Assembly: GCA_044355655.1 (NCBI GenBank)
Contig: JBIKXS010000010.1
Location: 1-64,000 of the forward strand
DNA length: 64,000 nt
DNA from: UBA3064 sp023258775
GTDB lineage: Bacteria; Pseudomonadota; Gammaproteobacteria; Burkholderiales; Burkholderiaceae_E
Direction of reading: 5' to 3'
Shown: positions 57,901 to 64,000 of the stretch, piece by piece
Layout of the letters: each line of letters starts with the position of its first letter
How positions within the stretch are numbered: the first letter of the stretch is position 1
Translations under genes and position numbers: made by a program
The notes under the pieces: generated by a model
Databases searched by the model: none
Told to the model about the DNA's origin: nothing
What the model saw: the letters and a program-made list of their open reading frames with translations, nothing else

Positions 57901-58981
57901 GGTGCATGGTTTGGCTTGAGGTCCCTGGACCGCTATGGCTTTGTTGAACAAGCTTTTCAGTCGGGACGTGTTTTTCGATAGGGAAGAAGCATCGAACCGA
58001 TTGGCCCTGATGGTCTTCAATCTCGGGTTGGCTCTCCAAACAAGTATCTCTCGCGCGCTCGCATCGTTCGGCAAAGGCGCAGCCTTTTGGAAGTCGCGAA
58101 AGATCGGGTGGTGAGCCGCCAATCGCGGGCAACCTTTCGCCCTTTTTCAAGCTGCCGTGCGCGCGACTCATCAGCAGGGCATAGGTATATGGATGTTTGG
58201 GTGAGCGCATGAGTTGCCTGGCAGAGCCTTGCTCGACGATTCGCCCCGCGTACATGACAGCTATCTCGTCGGCAACTTCAACTGCTGCGCCGATATCGTG
58301 AGTGACGAATATGATCGACAAATTCATGGCTGCCTGAAGTTCTCGCAAAAGCAGGAGAATTTGGATCTGTACCGTGGCGTCAAGCGCCGTGGTTGGCTCA
58401 TCGGCCAATAGCAAGCTCGGATTGCAGCTCAGCGCAAGCGCGATCATGGCGCGCTGGCGCATGCCACCGGACATTTCATGGGGGTAGGCATGCACTCGTC
58501 GCTCAGGGCTTGGGATACGGACGCGTTCAAATAAGTCGATCGCCTTTTTCCAGGCTTCAGCGGTTGAACAAAGCCCGTGGCGTGTCATTGTCTCGACGAT
58601 TTGCTCGCCAACACTGTAAACAGGATCAAGCGCTAACAAGGGTTCTTGAAAAATCATCGAAGCCACAGCACCGCGAAAATTGGCCAGTGCTGCAGGACTG
58701 AGTTGGAGGACTTCGTGTTCACCCACACGAATGCTGCCTTCGATCAGCGTGCTGCGCGGCGGGTGCAGTCTTAAGATGGATCGCAAGGTCACGCTTTTGC
58801 CTGAACCCGACTCGCCGATCAAGGCCAGTGTTTTTCCGGCGCCAAGGCTCAGGTCCACACCATTGACTGCGTGGATTTGCCTGGCGCCAGCCTGAAATCG
58901 AACCTTGAGTTGTTTGATCCTTAGTCGCATGCTCGGATCCCTTGATTCGGCAGCGCCTTGGGGCGAGATTTGACTGTTCAT
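57881..58981 (-). CDS. dppD: Peptide ABC transporter ATP-binding protein, DppD type
   Basis: The 366-residue ATPase has Walker A LIGESGSGKSVTLRSIL, the Q-loop MIFQEPLLALDPV, signature MSGGMRQRAMIALAL, Walker B LLLADEPTTALD and H-loop VTHDIG. The C-terminal oligopeptide/dipeptide extension (CAFAERCERARDTC) has the cysteines that can bind an iron-sulfur cluster in this family. The ATG at 58981 overlaps the dppF stop as ATGA. It pairs with DppF. Confidence 0.93.
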   Translation of the reverse strand: MNSQISPQGAAESRDPSMRLRIKQLKVRFQAGARQIHAVNGVDLSLGAGKTLALIGESGSGKSVTLRSILRLHPPRSTLIEGSIRVGEHEVLQLSPAALANFRGAVASMIFQEPLLALDPVYSVGEQIVETMTRHGLCSTAEAWKKAIDLFERVRIPSPERRVHAYPHEMSGGMRQRAMIALALSCNPSLLLADEPTTALDATVQIQILLLLRELQAAMNLSIIFVTHDIGAAVEVADEIAVMYAGRIVEQGSARQLMRSPKHPYTYALLMSRAHGSLKKGERLPAIGGSPPDLSRLPKGCAFAERCERARDTCLESQPEIEDHQGQSVRCFFPIEKHVPTEKLVQQSHSGPGTSSQTMHHAPLNH

Positions 58982-59991
58982 GGATGGGTGGCTTGGGGGT
59001 GTTGTGAACGCGGATGATGGATGAAACAGGCTGCCCGGTGCTCTGCGCGTTGCTGAATCGGAACCAGCGACGGTGCAGACTGCTGGCACATCGCCACTTG
59101 ATACTTGCAACGGGTGTGAAATCGACAACCCGCAGGCGGATTGATCGGGTTGGGTGGATCGCCGCTTAAAGGAGCTTCCTCGGTACGATGATCAGGGTCC
59201 ATGCTCGGCATCGATGAAAGAAGCGCCGCCGTGTAAGGGTGTGCAGGCTCATTAAAGAGCGTCTCCGATGGGCCGGTTTCAACGACTTCGCCCAAATACA
59301 TGACTAAAACCCGATCTGAGATATAGCGAACAACATGAAGATCATGACTGATAAACAAATAAGTAAGACCCAGGCTGTCCTTGAGGTCCATCAGCAAATT
59401 GAGGACCTGGGCCTCGACCGACTTATCGAGCGCTGAAACCGCTTCATCCAGGATGATCACCCTCGGTTGCAGCGCCAGGGCACGGGCAATATTGACCCGC
59501 TGCCTTTGTCCGCCCGAAAGCTCATGGGGGTAGCGACCACCGAATCGGCTAGGGTCAAGTCCCACCCTTTGCATGAAGTCTTCAGCCCGCTCGTAGGATT
59601 CTTTTGTGCTGACGCCATGGACCTGTGGCCCAAAAGCGATCGAGTCGAGAATGGTCAGACGTGGATTCAGCGAGGAATAAGAATCCTGAAAAACCATTTG
59701 GACCTGCCTGCGAAACTCGCGAAGGCTTAAGTCACGACCCACCGTTTTGCCATCAAAGATGACATGACCCTGATCGGGTTCAATCAAATGCATTAACAAG
59801 CGTGCAGTCGTTGACTTGCCACAGCCCGATTCGCCAACAACGCCAAGGGTTTCACCGTCATAAAGTGTGAGGTCAATGCCATCGACCGCACGAACCAGGG
59901 CCCGCTTGCCCCCAAAGATCGACCCACTTTGGCGAACCGGAAAGTGCTTTTGCAAACCTTGGACCTGAAGGAGAACTTTTTCAGCACTCAT
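58978..59991 (-). CDS. dppF: Peptide ABC transporter ATP-binding protein, DppF type
   Basis: The 337-residue ATPase has Walker A VVGESGCGKSTTARLLM, the Q-loop MVFQDSYSSLNPRLT, signature LSGGQRQRVNIARALAL, Walker B VIILDEAVSALD and H-loop ISHDLHVV. The HP-type C-terminal domain has CRFHTRCKYQVAMC with four cysteines. It overlaps dppC by 4 nt and dppD by 4 nt, so translation is coupled. In this operon the F-type ATPase comes before the D-type one, the reverse of the E. coli dpp order. Confidence 0.93.
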   Translation of the reverse strand: MSAEKVLLQVQGLQKHFPVRQSGSIFGGKRALVRAVDGIDLTLYDGETLGVVGESGCGKSTTARLLMHLIEPDQGHVIFDGKTVGRDLSLREFRRQVQMVFQDSYSSLNPRLTILDSIAFGPQVHGVSTKESYERAEDFMQRVGLDPSRFGGRYPHELSGGQRQRVNIARALALQPRVIILDEAVSALDKSVEAQVLNLLMDLKDSLGLTYLFISHDLHVVRYISDRVLVMYLGEVVETGPSETLFNEPAHPYTAALLSSMPSMDPDHRTEEAPLSGDPPNPINPPAGCRFHTRCKYQVAMCQQSAPSLVPIQQRAEHRAACFIHHPRSQHPQATHP

Positions 59992-60851
59992 TGCTTAACC
60001 TCCATAGCCGAACGCAAACCATCGGATAACAGGTTAAAACTGATTGATGTGATAAAAATCATTGCGCCTGGTAAGGCTGCAATCCAGGGCTGTGTGTAGA
60101 TAGCAGTCCGTAGGGTGTTTAGCATCAAGCCCCATTCGGGCTGAGGAGGCTTGACGCCAAGTCCCAAAAACGAGAGCCCTGATGCCAATATCATCGATAC
60201 AGAAATAAGACTTGTTGCATAAACGAAAATAGGTCCCAAGACATTGCCAAGCACATGGACGCGGACAATGGTGAATGCTGCAGCGCCTGAGGCTCTTGCC
60301 GCTTCCACATAGTCGCGATGACGCACTTGCGTTGTCACGCTTTCCGCAACCCGGGCAATCGGCGGAATAAAAACAATCGTGAGTGACAAAAGTGCATTAA
60401 AAATACCAGCGCCTAGCGCACCCGATAAGGCAATGGCGAGCAGCACCGATGGGAATGCGTAAAACACATCGATCGTCCGCATGATTGCCCCGTTGATAAG
60501 ACCGCCTGCATAGCCAGCAAGAATGCCTAGGGCTGATCCGATGATAAATGCCACCAAAACAGGCGTGATACCCATGAATAAGGAGAGTTGTGCACCCACC
60601 ATGAGTCGCGACAACATATCCCGGCCAAGCTCATCGGTACCGAGTGGAAATCCCTCGGTGCCTATGGGCTTGAGTCGCTTGAGCATCGATGCCTGAAATG
60701 GGTCGGCAGGCGTCATCCACTGGCCAAAGAGCGCTAAAAGCACCAGTGCCAAGACCACCATGGCAGCGGCCACTGCCACGCGATCGCTCAAGAAGCGACG
60801 GCCAACCCCACGCCAATAACCATCAGAACGTTCTATACCTGAAGATGACAT
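59988..60851 (-). CDS. dppC: Peptide ABC transporter permease DppC type
   Basis: The 287-residue permease has six predicted helices and the N-terminal OppC region (SDRVAVAAAMVVLALVLLALFG). The EAA-type loop is VEAARASGAAAFTIVRVHVLGNVLGPI, followed by LSFLGLGVKPPQPEWGLML, a hallmark of the C subunit. It forms the channel with DppB. It starts 14 nt after dppB and overlaps dppF. Confidence 0.94.
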   Translation of the reverse strand: MSSSGIERSDGYWRGVGRRFLSDRVAVAAAMVVLALVLLALFGQWMTPADPFQASMLKRLKPIGTEGFPLGTDELGRDMLSRLMVGAQLSLFMGITPVLVAFIIGSALGILAGYAGGLINGAIMRTIDVFYAFPSVLLAIALSGALGAGIFNALLSLTIVFIPPIARVAESVTTQVRHRDYVEAARASGAAAFTIVRVHVLGNVLGPIFVYATSLISVSMILASGLSFLGLGVKPPQPEWGLMLNTLRTAIYTQPWIAALPGAMIFITSISFNLLSDGLRSAMEVKQ

Positions 60852-60865
60852 CGTTAACTAAAACC

Positions 60866-61819
60866 TTAGCTGCGCTGGATGCGTGGATCAAGCGCGGATT
60901 GGATGATGTCAACCAGAAGATTTAACACCACAAAGAAAAGAGCGAGTACGAGAATCGTGCCTTGTAAAAGTGGCAGATCGCGCTGAAAAATCGCTGAGTT
61001 GAGCAAAAAGCCTGTCCCCGGCCAAGAGAACACCGTTTCGATCAGAATTGACCCCCCAAGCAGATAACCAAGCTGTAAACCCATCACGGCTAAGGCCGTT
61101 GGCGCTGCATTTTTCACAACGTGCAAAAAAATATGCAGATCACGCATGCCCTTGGCACGCAAACCAACCACGAACTCTTGCGCGAGAATTTCAGCGACCA
61201 AGGCGCGCAGTGTGCGCGCAATTATGCCCATGGGGATGACGCTCATCGTGAGGGCAGGCAAGATCAAGTGCTTGATATGCTCCCAGTTCCAAGTCCAGTC
61301 GCTTGAGCCGCCTGGGCCTGCGCCGGTTGCGGGCAGCCACATCAGGATCGACGAGAAAATAATCACTAAGACCATACCAAGCCAGTAGTGAGGCACACTG
61401 ACACCGACCACGGAAAGCGCAGTAGCAACCCGGTCAATCCAGGAATTGCGAAAGTAGCCTGCGACAAAGCCAAATAACGAACCCAATAAGAAGCCTATAC
61501 CCGTCGCCACACAGGCAAGCATGAAGGTATTGGAAACCGCTCGCATCACCTCAGCGGTGACCGGTCGATTGGTTGCGATCGAGGTGCCAAGGTCGCCCTG
61601 GATCGCCCGTCCTATCCAGCTCAAAAATTGCTCGGGATAAGAACGATCAAAACCATAGAGCTGTCGCAACTGCTCTTGCAAGGCAGCCGATGCATCGGGT
61701 GGTAACACTGAAACCAGCGGATCACCAGGCGCCAGATGCACAAGGGCAAAACAAACCAGCGAGACGCCAAGCATAATCGGCAGCGTTAAGAGCACACGCC
61801 GAAGAATATATTGAAACAT
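60866..61819 (-). CDS. dppB: Peptide ABC transporter permease DppB type
   Basis: The 317-residue permease begins MFQYILRRVLLTLPIMLGVS, with the N-terminal pattern of OppB/DppB, and shows LAPGDPLVSVLPPDASA. The EAA loop is EFVVGLRAKGMRDLHIFLHVVKNAAPTALAVMGLQ, and the C-terminus is FSWPGTGFLLNSAIFQRDLPLLQG. It pairs with DppC in the membrane. A hairpin lies between it and the upstream binding-protein gene. Confidence 0.94.
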   Translation of the reverse strand: MFQYILRRVLLTLPIMLGVSLVCFALVHLAPGDPLVSVLPPDASAALQEQLRQLYGFDRSYPEQFLSWIGRAIQGDLGTSIATNRPVTAEVMRAVSNTFMLACVATGIGFLLGSLFGFVAGYFRNSWIDRVATALSVVGVSVPHYWLGMVLVIIFSSILMWLPATGAGPGGSSDWTWNWEHIKHLILPALTMSVIPMGIIARTLRALVAEILAQEFVVGLRAKGMRDLHIFLHVVKNAAPTALAVMGLQLGYLLGGSILIETVFSWPGTGFLLNSAIFQRDLPLLQGTILVLALFFVVLNLLVDIIQSALDPRIQRS

Positions 61820-61834
61820 GGATAAGAACTCATG

Positions 61835-61857
61835 CGGGGAACCAGCCGGGTTCCCCG
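61835..61857 (-). promoter_or_regulatory. Hairpin between the peptide-binding-protein gene and dppB
   Basis: A perfect 9-bp stem (CGGGGAACC/GGTTCCCCG) with a 5-nt loop lies 15 nt after the binding-protein stop and 15 nt before dppB. No T-run follows on either strand. Like the dctP hairpin in this window, it is likely to raise binding-protein mRNA over permease mRNA. Confidence 0.65.
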
Positions 61858-61872
61858 TTGACTAAAACAATG

Positions 61873-63528
61873 TTATTGAATCGACATCGGTGCAATATCG
61901 ATAAACCACGAACGTGGCTGGACAACGCCTTTGACTTTTGCGCTCATCGCACGCGGGCCAACATCGTGAGCGATCCATACAAAAGGTGCTTCTTCGACGA
62001 TTCTTGCATGTAGTTTTGCAAGCGCCGCGTCGCGACCTTTATCGTCAAAGGTGGTGCGCGCGGTACCGATCAAATCGTCAAACTCTTTGTTGACGAAGTA
62101 ACCCCAGTTGTTTGAAGTTGGCGGTACCGTCTTTGAACTTGTAAAACGCACCATGGCAAAGAAGGGGTCCATCGCCGCGAAGCTCACATTGGTCGCATTT
62201 GCGCCATTTGCACTGGGATCTTTTGCGCCCTTGCGCCAGTTGGTAAACAAGGTGTTCCATTCGATCACATCAAAATCAACATCGAAGTAACACTGCTTAA
62301 GGCTTTGTTGCACGAATTCATTCATCGGCAAGGGTTGCATCTGGCCAGACCCTGATGCTGAGATTTGAATCTTCACCTTTAGCGGCTTGCCCTGGGAGAA
62401 GCCAGCGTCTGCCATCAGTTTGCGCGCTGCCGCAACGTCATACTTGATATCGAACTTGGGGTTGCCCCACCAGGGATGTCCGGGTGGTACGGTGCCCTTG
62501 GGAATTGCCATCATGCCCCCGAGCAGTTTTTGCAAGCCTTCGCGATCGACGCATAAATTGGCGGCATGACGCACCCGTTTATCGAGCCAGGGCGAGCCTT
62601 CAGCAAAGGAAAGCTGCCAGGGCCAGACATGGGGCTGGGCATTGGTGTAGACGCTAAAGCCGCGTTGCTTGATTTGGGCAACCGCATCGGGTGCAGGCGC
62701 TTCAATCCAGTCGACCTGGCCCGACAGCAAGGCTGCGGTCCGCGCATTGGCCTCAGGCATAGGTACAAGGACGACGCGATCGAGTTTTGGCGTGCGTGCT
62801 GGATCCCAGTAAGCCTTATTGGCCACGAGTTCTAAGCGTTCGCGTGGGACAAAACGAGCCATCTTAAAGGGACCGCTACCCGACGCATCGGCGGCAAACG
62901 CAGCCCAAGCCTGCTTGGCGCGCTCGGCGGGGTCGGTCACCGAGGCGGGCACCGCTTTGAGCTTGGCGTTCCAATGTGCAGGCGAGGCCATGAAGAGGTT
63001 GGTCAGATTGAGCGGCAGGAAGGAGTCGGGTTCGCTCGTGGTCAACTCAACGGTGACATCGTCAATTTTTCGCGCTGAGCGAAGGGTTGGCATGCGCGAG
63101 GTGGTGACGCCGATTTGTGATGGGTCGAAGTGAGCGGCGGACTTATCCAAGACTTTTTGCACATTCCAAACCACCGCATCGGCGTTAAAAGCAGATCCGT
63201 CGTGGAACTTCACGCCCGAGCGAAGTTTAAAAACCCATTTGGTCTTGTCCTTGGCGTCAACCGCCCAAGAGCTTGCAAGCCCAGGGATGAGCACGCTTGC
63301 AGCATCGGCCTTCGATAAATCCCAGTGGGTTAAGGCGTCATACATCGGGATACCGGTAAAGCGGTTGCCCTCAAAACCCTGGTCAGGTTGACCTAAGGTG
63401 CGTGGAATATCTGCAGCGGTCATCGCAATGCGGAGCACTTTTTCTTGAGCCTGGGCGCTTGCCAAACCAAAAACGAAGGTACTCACGCCGAGTGCTAGCC
63501 AGGACTTCTTAGCGAAGGTATTAAACAT
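61873..63528 (-). CDS. dppA: Peptide/nickel-type ABC transporter substrate-binding protein
   Basis: The 551-residue protein has a Sec signal (FAKKSWLALGVSTFVFGLASAQAQ) and the SBP_bac_5 fold. It shows VLIPGLASSWAVDAKDKTKWVFKLRSGVKFHDGSAFNADAVVWN, the standard N-terminal signature, plus the later KLMADAGFSQGKPLKVKIQ. It delivers a ligand to DppBCDF. The presence of a hydantoin-racemase-like gene in the same operon makes an amino-acid derivative or short peptide a possible ligand; nickel is less likely but could be considered because a urease lies 12 kb away. It is the first gene of the operon. Confidence 0.92.
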   Translation of the reverse strand: MFNTFAKKSWLALGVSTFVFGLASAQAQEKVLRIAMTAADIPRTLGQPDQGFEGNRFTGIPMYDALTHWDLSKADAASVLIPGLASSWAVDAKDKTKWVFKLRSGVKFHDGSAFNADAVVWNVQKVLDKSAAHFDPSQIGVTTSRMPTLRSARKIDDVTVELTTSEPDSFLPLNLTNLFMASPAHWNAKLKAVPASVTDPAERAKQAWAAFAADASGSGPFKMARFVPRERLELVANKAYWDPARTPKLDRVVLVPMPEANARTAALLSGQVDWIEAPAPDAVAQIKQRGFSVYTNAQPHVWPWQLSFAEGSPWLDKRVRHAANLCVDREGLQKLLGGMMAIPKGTVPPGHPWWGNPKFDIKYDVAAARKLMADAGFSQGKPLKVKIQISASGSGQMQPLPMNEFVQQSLKQCYFDVDFDVIEWNTLFTNWRKGAKDPSANGANATNVSFAAMDPFFAMVRFTSSKTVPPTSNNWGYFVNKEFDDLIGTARTTFDDKGRDAALAKLHARIVEEAPFVWIAHDVGPRAMSAKVKGVVQPRSWFIDIAPMSIQ

Positions 63529-63724
63529 CGTGGTGGATCTCCGAACAAAGACGATTAAAAACGGACATCAGCGGCATCAGCCGTGATGTAACCTAATGAA
63601 AACGCCAGCAAGATCAATGCCAGAGCCTCACAACGCGGTATGGCGCGATTGTGATCGATCTTTGGGCATGTTGCACGTGAAAGGTGCAGACGGTCGCCAG
63701 GCGCACGCAAACGGTGCCGCACTG
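63529..63724. promoter_or_regulatory. Intergenic region upstream of the peptide transporter operon (196 nt)
   Basis: This gap should hold the promoter of the transporter operon. A dyad TGCAC-N7-GTGCA lies at 63672-63688, and a shorter CATCA/TGATG pair lies at about 63575-63588. Either could be an operator. No clear -35/-10 pair was identified, and no terminator for the upstream flavin reductase gene. Confidence 0.4.
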
Positions 63725-64000
63725 CTAATCGTTGGGGCCGTCGCGGCGTAAGACGGTTTCGATGTCCGAAATTCGGCAATACCAGGCGCGGCCGAGCCGT
63801 CCCAGGGGGCGGAGCTCAGGCGGGCGTGTGACGTCAATGCGGTGTCTCATACCCTTTTGTTCACCCAGATAAACGCCGCGATGAACATGCATATGAACCA
63901 CTTCAACCATGACCCAAGCACTCGCGCCAAGCTCTACGATGCTGTGCAGCTTGCATTCGAAGGCCAGTGTCGCACCGAACACGCGCGGTGGCTTCACGAG
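63725..64000 (-). CDS. Flavin reductase family protein, C-terminal part (partial)
   Basis: The frame is open to the right edge of the window and stops with TAG at 63725-63727, so ~91 C-terminal residues are seen. They align with the complete flavin reductase at 2716-3384: LVKPPRVFGATLAFECKL matches FVKAPRVAQSPVALECRL, and RPLGRLGRAWYCRI matches RPIARLGYMDYAVV. It is therefore a second member of the FMN-binding split-barrel family. It lies upstream of the peptide transporter operon on the same strand, with 196 nt between them. Confidence 0.8.
   Translation of the reverse strand, partial: LVKPPRVFGATLAFECKLHSIVELGASAWVMVEVVHMHVHRGVYLGEQKGMRHRIDVTRPPELRPLGRLGRAWYCRISDIETVLRRDGPND

Noticed and set aside
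61873..63528. The peptide binding protein considered as a nickel receptor (NikA) for urease
   Set aside because: No nickel-specific residue pattern could be read, the operon carries a racemase and not a metal gene, and the urease locus is 12 kb away.

Overview
The window looks like chromosomal DNA of a Gram-negative betaproteobacterium, most likely in the order Burkholderiales and possibly Alcaligenaceae-like. The reasons are the housekeeping string yebC-purD-hemF-nadD-rsfS-rlmH-maf-rng, the number of TRAP solute receptors, a gentisate-type aromatic gene set, and an msbA plus O-antigen-ligase pair. This placement is inferred from gene content and order, not from a phylogenetic marker. Genes are packed very tightly. 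Many neighbours overlap by 1-20 nt, and no stretch longer than about 260 nt lacks a gene. I recognised no rRNA, tRNA, CRISPR array, insertion sequence or prophage.

Layout. 1-9.4 kb: end of a probable MFS transporter, a glycerophosphodiesterase, a PcaB-like lyase, then a minus-strand aromatic block (3-hydroxybenzoate 6-hydroxylase-like monooxygenase, gentisate dioxygenase, lone TRAP receptor, SnoaL-like protein, flavin reductase), a 42-residue membrane protein, a Gfo/Idh oxidoreductase and a VOC protein. 9.4-12.5 kb: a complete dctP-dctQ-dctM TRAP transporter with a 15-bp hairpin after dctP. 12.7-25 kb: quinone oxidoreductase, DUF1330, MscS channel, MaoC hydratase, RhlE helicase, cardiolipin synthase, an enlarged GluQRS, a LysR regulator divergent from pirin plus flavodoxin, a HAD phosphatase, an EamA exporter and an omega-amino-acid aminotransferase. 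25-32.4 kb: dnaE, msbA, O-antigen ligase and a CxxC peroxidase-like protein. 32.5-39.2 kb: the eight-gene housekeeping operon. 39.5-42 kb: an isolated Tad secretin and ATPase pair. 42-44.5 kb: a CHASE2 adenylate cyclase coupled to a Crp/Fnr regulator. 44.5-49.9 kb: urease ureDABCEFG. 50-56.3 kb: a VOC-TPP fusion enzyme, a 4-oxalocrotonate tautomerase, a MATE exporter and a membrane-fused spermidine synthase homologue. 56.5-64 kb: iron superoxide dismutase, an Asp/Glu (hydantoin) racemase at the end of a dppABCFD-type peptide ABC operon, and the end of a second flavin reductase.

How the parts may work together. The 3-hydroxybenzoate to gentisate to ring-cleavage steps are present, but maleylpyruvate isomerase and fumarylpyruvate hydrolase are not in the window. 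The urease cluster has all structural and accessory genes and starts back-to-back with a cAMP-sensing module. The peptide transporter is translationally coupled through D and F and ends in a racemase.

Most unusual signals: (1) an ~896-residue VOC-TPP fusion carrying a 9-bp and a 24-bp in-frame tandem repeat, with a 21-bp tandem repeat across its stop codon; (2) three separate tandem repeats that sit on or next to stop codons; (3) a GluQRS with an ~80-residue insertion between its zinc-ligand pairs; (4) a secretin/ATPase pair without any other Tad gene, whose ATPase reading frame runs 83 nt into the converging gene; (5) hairpins directly after two different solute-binding-protein genes.
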